Shown one piece after another: positions 51,346 to 64,000 of a stretch of DNA of 64,000 nucleotides. Positions within the stretch are counted from its first letter, which is position 1, and the number at the start of each line of letters is the position of its first letter. Both the position numbers and the translations under genes were made by a program. The DNA is taken from contig OZ023273.1 in NCBI GenBank assembly GCA_964007475.1, positions 31,611,287 to 31,675,286 on the forward strand. The letters run 5' to 3'. This DNA comes from Hybos culiciformis (lineage: Eukaryota; Arthropoda; Insecta; Diptera; Hybotidae). The notes beneath the pieces are model-generated. The model was not told the DNA's origin and searched no databases. It worked only from the letters and a program-made list of their open reading frames with translations.

Positions 51346-51956
51346 AATTTAACCGCGAGGTTAAATTACTTAATATTTTCTGAGCGTTTCAGTATGCATC
51401 GGCACACTTGTGTTCATTCACAAGTGTGTGAAGATCAATAGCCGACCGGGTTTCTATCCATTACATGCGGTGAGCATTTACCCAAATGTATCCTCATTGG
51501 TGTGTGGATAGGAATCACGGTCTCGAAAACCTGCTTATTGATCTTCGATGGCACTGTGATGCGTAGTACCAGCTTGTCGAGCGGGGAATTTTGTTTCGGG
51601 CATGTAGGCGCAACAATCCCACTTTCAGAGTTACTCTAAAATGTTATTATTATATTATACATTTATAACTATTTATCAGGCATTCAAGTATAATTTTTTA
51701 ATATCATTTGGAGGTGAGAAGGGCTGGGTGAATGGGGCGTTGGCCTGCTGTCGGGCTAAAGATCTTCTTCGCTCAGTAGTGCAGCTGGTACTCAAAAGAT
51801 GATGATGGCATTAGATGAAATTATTGGCATCGTCGCATCTTATTGAATTAATATGGCATGGAATTGGCATCATTTTAGTTTTTAAGTTTAGGGCTTAGAG
51901 TAGGGATTATTTGTCGGGGCTATCCTCGGAGTTTCTCCGAGGAGTTGCCTCGACAA
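51346..51956. other. G+C-rich hairpin-dense block
   Basis: Perfect or near-perfect hairpins follow one another. A 9-bp stem with GCGA loop lies at 51346-51367. A 10-bp stem CACACTTGTG with loop TTCATT lies at 51403-51428. An 11-bp outer stem GAAGATCAATA spans 51430-51546 and has partial inner pairing. AGTACCAGCT at 51565-51574 pairs with AGCTGGTACT at 51783-51792. A nested stem at 51911-51956 has outer TTGTCG/CGACAA and inner CCTCGGAG-TTT-CTCCGAGG. No long frame is open. It could be the untranslated end of a non-LTR retroelement or a structured non-coding RNA. I recognise no known RNA family (not U1-U6, 7SL, 5S or tRNA). Confidence 0.6.
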
Positions 51957-54900
51957 GTCGAAAGACGTAAATGTTAAATTTATTAAATAGGTCTAACATT
52001 TAGAGTAATACAAACATTTATGTATAAAATATTCTAACTACAGTATATACTTATACATTTCTATTTCTAGCTATAGTTAAATTTAATATTCGATGGTAAT
52101 TTCCTAAAATATTCAAATTTCCTAACTTTTAAAAAGCAATATCCTATTATTATTAAAAAAAAAACCAAAAAAAAAAAAAAAATTAAAATAAAATTTCAAA
52201 TAAATAACCTGCATAAACATATTTTCATCAAAATTCATTGAAAAAAAAAGAAAAATTTATGTTTTTCTTTTTTAACAAAAACATTTCAATATATATTTTT
52301 ATTTTTTTTTTTTTTCATATTTTTTAGAGATTTTTATGCCAAATATATCCATCAAGTTCATATTTTCATTCAAAATAAAAAAGAAAGAAAGAAATAATAA
52401 TAATAATAACCATATAATAGTATAATAGAGAAGATAATTTTTTCTATTCTTGTATTAACTATAGTTATATATTGGCATAGAAATATATCATATAAAAAAA
52501 ATTTATTTTTTTTAACTCATAATAAAAAAATATCTGCATAAAATGAAATGAAATTTACTATCATTTTTATAGATTTTTCCGCACAAAATTATTATATTTT
52601 TTCAAAAAAAAAAATAAAAAAATAAAAAATTATAAAACATTAACATTTATATAGAAACAAAAAAAAACAAAATTTTGTTAAAATTTAAAAACTTATTATG
52701 AACTTTTTTTTAATATATTATATAAGTATAATATTGTTTTTTTTTTCTCTAATAAATGATTTAATCAAATGAAACTTGTCGATGCATAAAATTTTAAGTA
52801 TTAGCAATTTTAATTCAATATCCAGAACTGTTTGGCATTTGCAATTCTTCCTTTTAAAAACTTTAAAGTATTATTAAAAATTAATAAGTATAATAGGAAT
52901 ATATTTTAATATTGCATAATTGAAATTAAAATAAATTATCTAAGAGATACCCCGTCACACTATAAACAAAATAGTGCTAAATTCATAAATTTTAAGGTCA
53001 AGACTTTCATTTCAGTAGGTCAAGGACATTGGGATCTTTTAAAATATATAGTATAGGTCTTTTAACTATTATTGTTATTGAGGAATTCATTAATTTAAAA
53101 TAATTAAGTAGTAATTGCCAATGTTTGTAATTGGGATTATATATACCGTATTCTGTATAGTACTAATTAATTCACTCCTTTCGTCACCGATGATGATGAT
53201 GATGAAAGTGATTGTTTGTTGGCTTCATTTTATGTAGATTTTGAACAAACATATTTTTTTAAACCTTCAAAAATCAAAAAATAAAAAAAAACGTGGTACA
53301 AGGTGGCCAAATGTTTAAAAAGTTATGAGTTAATTTTAATTATTGACTTTTAATTTAATTTTTAAACATAAAACTTAAAAGAAAAAATAAATTTAAATAT
53401 TTTGACATTTATTTCAATATACAGAGAACATAAAATATAAAAATCCTAGCGTACTTTCTTTAATTTTCTTCTTCATCAAATAACTACATATATAAAAACT
53501 AAAGATATATTTTTCACGGGTTATTTTTTTTTTTTTCCTTCTCAAAATTTGATGATTACAAAAAGAGATAATCAATATTATAATAGTAATAAATAAATAA
53601 GAAGATTAAATTTCAATACTGAAAACAAACTATACTTAAAGCTCTACAATATGGTAACATTAAAATTTCCAAGAAAAAAAAAAGAAGAAGAAAAATGACA
53701 ACAACAACTATATTATGCAAATGAAAGGATGAAAATAACAAAAATTTCAATTTAATTTTATAAATCTTTTTCATTCTTTTTTTTATTTAATTTTTTTTTT
53801 TTTGTGTTTGTTTGATTCATGAATCTGCAATCTTTATTTATACTTTTTAGAGAAAAACAAAATTTAAATAAATTTGTTTTGAAGATGAAAAAAAAAAAAA
53901 CGTACAATGCCATTGCCAAAAAGGACTCAGCAGTACAATAAAGAGAGCTCAACAACACAACAAAAAAATAAAACAAGAAGCCAACAAATAATAGGACATG
54001 AAGATGATGGCTATTGTACGTACTATCACTCTATGTAGATTAAAAATAAAAAAAATTATATATATATTTTTTCAAACATACGAATATGTATTGTATATTT
54101 TTATTTTTATTTTTATTTTTTTTTATCAAATTGCATTTAATCTACTTGTTTTATTTTTAACGAGAACAGCAAAAAAAGGCAGCAATAAACAATATTTTTG
54201 TAAAGAGTTTTTTTTTCTTTTTGTTTTTTAGTTTTTACTTTCACAAGAAAAATCTAATTTCATTTAAAAGACAAGAATGGTAGAAAGAAATCAAAAATTC
54301 TTTTGTTATTTTTATAAATCCTATAAATTTTTGAAAAGATTTTTTTTTTAAAATAAAAACACTGTTTATTATTTTATTTTCATAGTGCTGCGTATTTACA
54401 TAAATGTTATATTATCATATTACATAATCAACATATTATAGTATCTGTATATATAGATAGAAAGATTTAAAATTTATCGATAGTTGAATATGCTTGTGAT
54501 TTATCGATAGTTGAATATGCTTGAGAAGAATGCTTATGCCAAAAAATTTATTAAACATTTTTCAATTTATTAAAAATAAAAAAAAATAAATTACTTAATG
54601 TTTAGTTTCTTTGAAGTCCATAATTACAATAAAAAAAAAAAGCTTTTCAAAATTTAAAACCAATAAGCGGAAAGTTAGATAGTGTTAATGTTAAGCATTT
54701 TAAACTTTCGTCGTCTATACATTTTTTTTTTACAGAATCCTCTTTTTTCTTAAATAATCTCTAACATATATTTATTTAGGATCATATACAGTGTAGCATA
54801 TATGTTTCATATATATTTCGTTAGAAAATATAAATTCACATCAAAATAATACCCAAAGGGCTTACTGAATAATTTTTATTAAAAATTTGATGGTCCAAAT

Positions 54901-56325
54901 AATTTTGTATTATTATAAGGAATATTTGGTTCCGAAATCTGTTCTGAAAACAAAATGTTTTGTATATATAGTGTGTAAAATTTGACTAAGATGAAAATTA
55001 TTATTATTAAATTTATGTTTTTTTTTTTTCAAAATAGGTATACTTTAATTTGAATATCAAAATAAACCACTATATATAGGTATTATCCTTTTTTCATGTA
55101 AATTTTAGCCAAAAAATGCATAAATTAATTCGCCTTTTTTTATTTTTATTAAAACATAAAATAGAAAATCAATTTTAGTCATCTGGTTGACAAGAAATCT
55201 TTTTTTTTTTTGTTTTCTTCAAAATATTTCAATAAATTTGTATTTTTTATTTAATTCTAATTTTTTTTTTTTTTTATTGAAGAAGATAATTTATTCAAGG
55301 ACTCTATAAAGTTGGTTTTTTTTTCTGTTCACATATTATCCTTGCATATATGAAAACTTTTTTATATTTTTAATTAAAAACACTTATTTAAAAAAAAAAT
55401 GTTTGTATAGAAATCAGTTAAATTGAGATTTTAGTGGTTTTTTGTTGTAGTTGTAATTGATGTTGCTGCATCTATAGTATAAATAGTCCTGCCTGAATAG
55501 TAATTTTTTTGATATTTACATCTTATCGAAATGTTTTAAGTAGTGTAAACAACGTTAACTTACAACTTAAGCAAAAATTGTCCTTTTTTTGTGTTCAAAC
55601 ATAAATTTTTTTTTTTTGCCTCACAATATTATGCCAAAGCTTATTCTGAATTAAACTTTGGCAAATTTATAATTATAAGAAAATGAACATATTTTTATTT
55701 GATTTCCATTGAAAATTTATTAAAATAAATTATAAAAATTAAAAAAAAAAAAAGGACTCACTTCAACTGCCTTGATAGATCCATTTTTTTTAATGTTTAC
55801 GTAATACTCCTCTTCTAGAAATTTTTTTTGTAATTTTGTGTTGTCAAAATTTAATAAACACACTCAAGTTTTTAATCCTTTATTATTATTTTTTTTTTTT
55901 TGATTAAGAGATGGAAAAAAGAACCTTTTTTTCCGAAATGGAAAAAAAAAAATCTACACTAAAATTTGCATAAAAATTTTTCACTTAAAAATTTCATAGA
56001 AAGAAAAAAAAAATATCTCTATACTTTTGTATGAGAAAATTAATTAAATTTTTTTTTTTGTATATATTATTATTATATTTAATTATAAATTTCTAGTTTT
56101 ATTTAAAACCTTTTAATATATGAGAATTTTCTTTTATTATTTTCTATTTTTTTGCTGTGATTTATTTTAGTTTTTGCACCTGAAATTAGCATTCGTGTAA
56201 GTTTTTTTTGTTTTTTAATTTTTTTATTTAGATTCGATTTTTTTTTTTTTTTTGAAAACTGGGAAGAACTAAAAAATTTTCATAAATTTTTAACATAGAA
56301 TTTAATTAAATTTCTAGGAAAATAA
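51957..56325. other. A+T-rich stretch, no gene recognised
   Basis: Long poly-A/T runs. A GATGAT tract near 53189-53204 and a 25-bp tandem duplicate at 54473-54524 are the only structures seen. Confidence 0.5.
54473..54524. repeat. Two-copy tandem duplication, about 26-bp unit
   Basis: atttatcgatagttgaatat-gcttg occurs twice back to back with two spacer bases. No function suggested. Confidence 0.85.
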
Positions 56326-56875
56326 CATTGAAAAAAAAAAACAGATAGCTGCAGCAGCTATATTTTCTGTAATTTAAAAAAACTTTTTTCGTTATGAAAT
56401 TTATTTTTAAAATTATTAAACCTTTTTATTTTCACAATTCGAATTGATTTGTTATTAATTTTATATTTCTTTTTTTTTTTTTTGCTTCTAGAAAAATTGA
56501 TTTGAACACTTAAAAAAAAAACTCGTTGAAACCTTAGCTATAAGGATCAGTTATAAAGTTATAACTAAAGCTGTAACATTTTTTATGGTATGTATAATGG
56601 TCTCAAAATCTTGCATTTATTAATAAATATGCATAATAACTCATTAAAAAATATATAGCAAATAAATTTAAGCAAAATTTGCTACTCGAAAATTAAAAAT
56701 AAATGAGTTTCTGAAATTTTTATGACAAGTATTGCTAAAAAAAAGTAAAAAAAAAACTATTAGATACTTTTCATTGGTATATCAAATAGCAAATTTTGAT
56801 AACGTCTTACTAGTTTGATTTGAACTATAAAATAAACAGAAAATATAGCTGCTGGAGCTATATGTTTTTTCAGCG
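56326..56875. mobile_element. MITE, about 550 bp, CATTGAAAA-type ends
   Basis: The left end (CATTGAAAAA-run, then ATAGCTGCAGCAGCTATATT and ttctgt) is matched by the reverse complement of the right end (cagaaaatatagctgctgga, then gctatatgttttttcagcg). This gives about 40 bases of imperfect terminal inverted repeat. The left repeat is itself palindromic around CTGCAG. No transposase. Related copies lie at 48815-48951 and 59993-60180. No certain target duplication. Confidence 0.7.
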
Positions 56876-58817
56876 AATATGACTCGAAAGAATTGTTTCT
56901 TTAAAATTTATAATCAAAAAATTTTAAAAAATTATAAAAAAAAATCAAATGCTAATTCCAGATTTTAGTCCTGTGAATTTTTTTTTTAACAAATTTTTGG
57001 TTATATTAAATTTGGTTTTTTGTTTTTGTTTCTATTATTTATAATTTTTTTTTTATAATTTTAAATTCCTAATCAAAGTGTTACACTATCAATAATACCG
57101 TCAAAAAAAAATTTAAATATTGAAACCGTTTATTTAATTTATTAAAAAAATTCGATTCAATTAAAAATTGCAATGAAAAATGTTCCTTATTTAATTATTT
57201 AATTTATTTAATTTATTTTTTCTGTTGGGAAATATTTTTTACCCAAAACCACCCTTTTGGGTTGAACTCCAGCGATCAACTGATCATAATTAGAATAAAA
57301 TTAGTTTATTTCATGCTAATGAAAAAAAAATTAAAAAAAAAAAAAAAAACATAAAATTCAGTATAGGCAAAAACGGAAGCGTAACAGCGCGGCTAATCAA
57401 AAAACAAAAAAAAAAATTCTATATTTGAAAATAATATTGTATAAAAATTCTGGAGAAAAAAAAATTAAATTTTATCGTTTTTTGATTTATCAAAACACAG
57501 AAATTTATATTTATTTTTATAAAGCATTACATAGAAATTGAAACAATTAGCACATATTTAGCAAAAAAAAATAAAAATTGTTTTTCTTATTATTTTATGT
57601 TTCAATTTCACTCAGCAATAGCATTTAACAAAAAAAAAATTAAGAAAAAAAAAAAACAACAACAAAAATACTAAAGGGCGATAACGACTTTGTTAATGAA
57701 AGTCCAGTAAAAGACTGGATCATCATTAAATGGGCAATGATGGGATTTTTTTTTACTTTATCTTTATTTTCTTATTTTAAATAATATGAATTGTAATAAT
57801 ATGCTCTTTTTTATTTATCTAATAAACTTCACTTTGTTTAAAAACTATATATATATCTGTATCTTATTATATGAAAAGAATTTCCTGTGAACATGTTGTA
57901 GGCTGTGTGTTGATGATGATGATGATGATGCACAAGGCATGAGAATATTTTACCAAAGAGAATAATATTTTAAGAAAATTTGTATTTAAGAGAATAAAAA
58001 AAAGATCATTATGAGCATCATCAACGCATAAAAAAAAATTTCATAATTTCATTTCATTTTGCTCTCGCATAACACGCATTATATTATGCTAAAACCAAAA
58101 AAAAATAAATAAAAATGCGTTAAGATGCGTTGATGATTAATCAACATAAAATATATAACGCGCTGTCTTATTTTAAATTTTATTTATATTTCATTAAATA
58201 AATCATAATCGGTATTTTTGACACTATAACTAATAAATTTATACAATTTTTTTCTAATTTTATAATTATAATAATATGCAAATAAAACCTTTACTAAGAA
58301 ATATATTTTTTGAGACTTAAGTATGACTGTAAAAATACACGACTGAACTCTTAAGTCTACGGTTGCCAGGTGTCCACAATGGCTCGCCAAATTTCAGCCT
58401 TAATTTTGTACAAGTAAATTGCAATATATTGATTGATGAGTGTAACTTAATGTCAAAAATTAAAAATAAAATTATAGGTTTATATCCGCTTGAAATGAGT
58501 GTTAGATAAGTGAGAATCCGCATTATATCTGTTTTCTCACTAAGTTAATTATTAACAATTATATTATATAATTATATTATTGTTAAAATACTTACTTCCA
58601 TTGCTCTTTTAAATGTATTTATGCACTTTTTGAAAATAATTATAAGCGAATATTGTTAATAATTATTAAGTCTTTAAGTACTCTTTAATTTGCGATATTT
58701 TTACCGGTACAAAATCTGCAGAAATTTTCAAGTGTAATATATTTTTTTTGCAGTTAAAGTAATTATTTCAAGTTTACCATTTAATTAACAAAGTTTGTCA
58801 ATATTATTTAAACATTT
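56876..58817. other. A+T-rich stretch, no gene recognised
   Basis: Small hairpin at 57241-57262 (acccaaaa facing ttttgggt) and a GAT/ATG trinucleotide run near 57913-57930. A G+C-richer patch at about 58340-58400 has a minus-strand open frame but no splice or family support. Confidence 0.45.
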
Positions 58818-59070
58818 CGTCTATCTAGTTCTTAAGTGCCGTATACGCATTTTGGCACTTTTGGAGTTAGGGATTTCTTCATACTAACTCGAAGGCGATC
58901 TTTCGAACGTCCTTCTCGAAATTTCAATAGCTCCTTCCGTTCTCGAGATATTTTTCTCCTATTTGACGTATATGCTAAATTGGAACCAATTGTTTGAGTC
59001 TTACAACTTCAAACTCAATTTGCCAAAAATACGAAAAATGCGTATACGGCACTTAAGAACTAGATAGACG
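58818..59070. mobile_element. MITE, 253 bp, perfect 36-bp terminal repeats
   Basis: CGTCTATCTAGTTC... at 58818 and its exact reverse complement ending at 59070 form perfect inverted repeats for about 36 bases, into CGTATACGCATTTT. A 4-bp direct repeat ATTT flanks both sides as a possible target duplication. Perfect long ends in such A/T-rich DNA suggest recent movement. The interior (gaaggcgatctttcgaacgtc) is G+C-richer and non-coding. The superfamily is not assigned. Confidence 0.85.
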
Positions 59071-62000
59071 ATTTTACAATTTTAATTAAAATAAATTATT
59101 CGTTTTTAATAAATCTTGGTTTTAAGAGACACACATATTTATATCCCAGAAAAAAAAAACAATCTTAATCATCCACAACATATTTATGTAATGTGATGCA
59201 TATAAAATTGAAAGAATTCATTATAGGGTAATGAATTAATTATTAGGTATTCTTGAAAAAAATATATAATTCTGTTATATTTTTAATGTTTAGTCGGTTG
59301 GCGGCATTCAAAATTTTACGCAATTTTAGATTTTCTATATATTAAATTTTACGAATTATTATAAGTTCACCTACATAATACATTACATACATATATTTGA
59401 AAGAATTAAACACAACTCATAAAAGCAGTCATCAATTTAGGAGAAAGGTCGACACATATTTTTAGTGTATATAAATCCTTTGCTTGTAATTATAATACAA
59501 TACGAGAAATTAATTGGATAATTAAAAAAAAAAATAGTTATCTGATAACAGAACAAAACCTAAATTATTTGAATTTGAGTACTGATTTAGAGAAAAACGA
59601 ATTCTTAGCTTAAAAAAGAAAAAAACTACGTATAATATAAAAATAATTAGTAAGTGGAAAATAAAAAAAATGTTAACTTATAATATCTAATACACATCAT
59701 AAGTTTTGATAAATTTTTAAGGCGCTTAACATATAATTGCAAAATATATAAATTCGCTGGAAAATTCTTTGAATTATGTCTAGTCCTACAAAAACTTAAG
59801 TTTTTTTTTAAATTAGTTTTTTTTGTGTAGGTATATATAATTTTCCATAATTAGGTACGTACTGTACACATTATTGTACATATTATTTTTGAAATATTTA
59901 TTTCAATACTTGTAATATATTTTCATATTATGTAAGAGTATTTTAGTATGTTTTTTTTTCTAATTATCGAAAACAGTATCTCTAATGGTCTACACTGAAA
60001 AAAATAGTTAGCTGGAACTAGTGGCATACGTTAGCAAGATTAGCTATTTGTCAAAGCAAGGAAAAATAGCTAGCTGTTTATACGATCATAGCAATATTTA
60101 TCATAAAATTTTTGGTTATTTATTTTTCGCCAGAAAAAACAATAAAAAATATAATTTTGCCACAATACATTTGCTGTATATATATTATATATGTATATAA
60201 ATATTTTGAACGATTTTAATATTTTTTTTATTATTTTAATTATTTTTTAATTATTTTTTATGCCTGTCTAAAGAGAAAAACAAATTATATATATTTTAAA
60301 AATATAAGAGAAAATAAATGTTTTTGTAATATTATCAATGAAATACAGGTTTTTATTATCCCAAACCACAAAATCAACAGGTATTCTTTTAAAAAGGGTT
60401 TTTAGCTTCCGTTATATTTATCTGAAAAAGGGATTTAGCATAAAATCTGGTTTTTTGTTATCTCAAAGAAAGAATGAAATGAAAAATGTGGTAATAAGTT
60501 TTTTTTTTTTTATTTTCTAAAAAAAAATCTTCCCAAAGGTCGATCTTATAACATAAAACAAGTTTCTCATTATTATATTAAGCGTCTGTCCATACATCGT
60601 ACAATCATTACATATCATCATATCTTCTATACAGACATTATTTTTTTTTTTTTTGAATGAATGAAATTTTAATTAAATCATATTATACATTTTATATGTA
60701 AAAAGACAACAGAAAATAAAATTTATTATTATAAAATTTTAACTTTCTTGTTGTTAAGAATTTTCTTTGATGCTTGCTGAATAAAAATATTTCTTTATCC
60801 TATACCCGAAAACTAAGTAGTTGATTTTTTTTGCATACAATATAGATGGTTTGATTATTTATTTTGTTACTTTAATTTTATTATTTCAATTAAAGTAAAA
60901 ATATAGCGCTGGTCTGTTACTAGTATATGTTTTTATTTTTTATATAATTCCATAAAAATCCTCCAAAAAGTTTGCGATTGCAATGAACATTGATAGAATA
61001 CTTGAAAAAGAATGCTTATGTCATTATATGAGGTGTGAAGTCAATATTTTATTGTATACAGTAATAAAATATACAATGCACTTCTAGTTTATTTTAAATT
61101 AAAGTATTTTATCTTAAACTGAACTAGTTATACCTACAATAATAGTGGTTGCAGTATAAGCTTTTACTATAACTCATATATTATTATGTATATTATGTTT
61201 TGAATTTTTTATTTTATTTCAAACATTCCATTTACTAATTTTTCCAAGAAATTTAAATTATTTTCTTCGTTCTGATAATATATTCTAAAAATAAATACTC
61301 TTACTGCATAGACTGGTATTTCAAAATTTTTTTCTTTTTGCTATGTTTAGTAGCCAACCCGTCAAAAACATAATCCCAAGATGTTGAGTATATTATATAT
61401 CTAATTTATATAAAAAGAAAACAATTTGTTCTAAAATTAGAATTTTACTTTACAAAGTTTTAAAATTTATTAAGTAATCAAAATGTTATCAGAAACACCC
61501 ATTTCCGATTTTCTATAAAAGAAAAGGCATATCGTCGAATAAAAAAGTCAAGGTTTAATGAAAAAAGAATTCGGATTATATAACTAATAAGTAAATTATA
61601 GTGTACTTTAAAGAAATTTTAACCAAAAAGAAATCTGATTTTAATACACTTACACTTTGCACACAATAAACTGAATTTGTCAATTCACTATTAATGTTTG
61701 TCAATATTTTGATGATGATAATTCTATATTTTTAATCTGAAAAGTTGATTTAATTTTAGCTTTTAGTGAATGCCAGCCGAGCCAAGAATATTATATTATT
61801 AATTTAAAAACTTAATCATTTAAGTTTTATATGTGCACCCTGTGTTTTGTTATGCATATTTGTATATACAAACATAGTTTAAATTTTTTAACTATGAGCA
61901 CATACGATTTTTCATAAGAAATATAAGCAACTTACTTGGACTGGCAACTTTTTATATTAAAATAACCGACTTGACTCTACTGTTGGTATCGGAGTGTATC

Positions 62001-63945
62001 AAACTATGCGAAACTGAATACACTTATTTCCAATTGATCTGTCCAATAATTTTTCTATACTCAACAGAGATTGAGTTCTGAACTTTTTTAGAACTATTAA
62101 TTTTATCCTATTTGAAGAAGGTTTTGAATTAAAATAGAACGAACACCATGAGAATCAATTTAATAATTTTTGAATCCGTAAATAATCGTTTCATTTAATA
62201 TTGTTACTCAAATTAAGCGATAGTTAAAGCTGATTGAATTAGGATCGAATATCGAATGTAGAAAATCTTACGAAAACCCTATTCTTAAATTATATTTCGA
62301 TGAAACTCTAAGAATAATTTCTCTTGAATGGAAAGAGAATATGATTTTTGTAAGAATTACGTTCAATCGATTATTATATCGAGAAAATGTTTTTCTTTTA
62401 TTTTTTATTTAATTTAAAAATTTGGGGTTTTTCTGCTTCATTTAAAAAATATGTTGAAAATTTTATTAGTATAACTTTATAAGTAGTTCAGGTTTTGGTT
62501 TAACATTTGATTTAATTTTCCTTAAATTATTTATAATATTTTATTTATCTATAATAAGTCTTATAACTCTTAATTTCTGATTTTTCAATGTTCATACCCC
62601 ACCGGCACTTGAAGTAAATATTTGGAATTCACACATTTATAGTTAGTATAATTTATTATTTAAATTTTATTTAGTAATATTGGAAATTGGAATTATGTAA
62701 TAATAATTATATATAGTGGAAAATGCATTCTATATTTTACTGAATTGTAGGATTAACTATTGGTATGACATATATAGAATATAGTTAATGTCAGAACTTT
62801 CGACTGCAAAACACATTCTATTTAATCACATATTAATAAAGTTTTTTAACCGAAAATGAAAGAAATTACATTTTTTAATAACAACCCAAATTTTACAATA
62901 TGAAACATCGATATTAACATTATTTGTAAATGCAATGTATGGACAACTTTTTTAAAACTTTTAAAAAATTTCCTAAATTCTATATAAAATATATTTCAAA
63001 GAAATTTTTAAAATTCATGAGTTTTTAAATAATTTAAAAAAACAAAATAATATGTTTTGTTTTATGTACATCGAATGAATTTCTCTTTTAGATGAAAAAT
63101 TCTGGAAAAAAAAAAAAATCAAAACGGATGTAGGTTTTTTTAATGTAAATATTTCATATTCTGTTATCGGAAATAATTTTTATTTTTTTCTTTTTTTAAT
63201 ATTTATTTCTAAGCTTATGTGCTTGTTATCGTAACCCAATTTCAATGAAAAAATAAAAAGTAAAAATTTAAAAAAAATAAAATAATAAAAACCAGACTAG
63301 AAAAATGCGTGTCCGTTTTGATAAAAAATTAAAAAAAAAATAAATAAAAAATGTATACAAACAACATTTATAAAAAATATTTTTTATTTGAATGATAGAA
63401 AGAAACGAAGATTTTATTTTTTTATTTTTAAAGCTTTCGATTTCTATTTCCGTTTCCCAAAAAAAAAACCATATATTTTTACTTTTATTTTTCCCCAAAA
63501 AAAAAGAGAACAACACAAATACACAAAATGAAAGAACCTTTTGGAAAAGTAATATCCGCGTTACCAACCGGTTACATAATTTTATATTACTTCCGTACAA
63601 AAATAAAATAAAATGATCTACGTTGTAAGTATTATAATGAAAATAATGGTGGTTGTGGATATCAAAATAAAAAATACGTTTTTATTATTTTTATGAATGA
63701 AAAACCGTATATGAATATTCGTATAAGTAATATATACGTAAATTAAGTACGAGCAATTTCACTTTAATTGAGTAAATTTGTAAAATATCCTAGATAAAAC
63801 TAAAAAAAAAAAAAAAAATAACCATAATAATAAAGATATAGAAAAATTAAATTTCCTGCAGCTACATTATGTGAATTGAATTTTAGTTTAGTTGAAGATT
63901 ATAAATTTAGATATGTATTTAAACTTTTTAAGTTTATATTGTAAC
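59071..63945. other. A+T-rich stretch, no gene recognised
   Basis: Apart from the partial MITE at 59993-60180, I recognise nothing. The overlapping opposite-strand frames at 63268-63616 are poly Phe/Lys composition artefacts. Confidence 0.5.
59993..60180 (-). mobile_element. Partial MITE copy (family of 56326)
   Basis: Begins CACTGAAAAAAATAGTTAGC. In reverse complement it carries ccttgctttgacaaatagc and ttgctaacg, aligning with the copy at 48815. Only one end is visible. Confidence 0.5.
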
Positions 63946-64000
63946 CAGGGGCGGATTTACACATTTGCCGCCTTTAGGCACTATTAAAAAAATATCGGAA
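63946..64000 (+). mobile_element. hAT-like transposon end, cut by window edge
   Basis: CAGGGGCGGATTTACACATT followed by tgccgcctttaggcac has the CAGNGGCGGAT opening also seen at 17643. hAT-like terminal sequence; the rest lies outside the window. Confidence 0.6.

Noticed and set aside
63268..63616. Overlapping 110- and 74-codon open frames on opposite strands
   Set aside because: Both are made of A/T-run codons (Phe, Lys, Ile). Composition explains them.
1..64000. CRISPR array, bacterial operon or viral genome
   Set aside because: No regularly spaced repeats, no Shine-Dalgarno-led gene strings and no viral replication genes. The intron-bearing genes are eukaryotic.

Overview
The window looks like nuclear DNA of an arthropod, most likely an insect. 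It is very A+T-rich (about four fifths by eye), with homopolymer runs, GT-AG introns, animal-type genes and many short inverted-repeat transposons. The recurring tacctacctac-type strings and the density of hAT-like MITEs fit an insect such as a hemipteran or beetle, but I cannot place it further. One 200-N assembly gap is present. It is flanked by two identical 91-bp copies, so it is probably an artefact.

Layout. Positions 1-1917 hold a broken P-element/THAP-type transposase split by a 380-bp MITE. From about 1.9 to 32.7 kb I see no host gene: A+T-rich intergenic DNA carries hAT-like MITEs (5922, 6973, 17643), an inverted-repeat element at 10849 into which a tRNA-derived SINE has inserted, and simple repeats. 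At 32700-33709 are the last three coding exons of a HIG1-domain (HIGD1-type) mitochondrial protein, followed by a 171-bp mariner-like MITE. At 35085 is a 333-bp hAT MITE full of GTCGA motifs.

Positions 35741-40764 hold an eleven-exon gene that I read as SYCP2, the lateral-element protein of the meiotic synaptonemal complex. It encodes about 897 residues, and one single-base frameshift in an A-run may be a sequencing error. From 41.5 to 43.3 kb there are G+C-richer repeat remnants. From 45.3 to 51 kb lies a mosaic of decayed, intron-bearing coding pieces: an unrecognised exon, a ULK/Atg1 C-terminal part, a WNK kinase exon and further unrecognised exons. It also contains a 512-bp near-perfect tandem duplication. 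From 51.0 to 52.0 kb is an unusually G+C-rich block dense in perfect hairpins.

From 52 kb to the end I see no genes, only A+T-rich DNA with three copies of one MITE family (one of them at 48.8 kb), a 253-bp MITE with long perfect terminal inverted repeats at 58818, and the first bases of a further hAT-like element at 63946.

The two intact-looking genes (HIGD1-type and SYCP2) have unrelated jobs, so no pathway or operon logic links the window. I found no clearly new biological system. The best leads are the insect SYCP2 with its short C-terminus, the ULK/WNK exon mosaic, the hairpin-dense block and the nested SINE-in-MITE.
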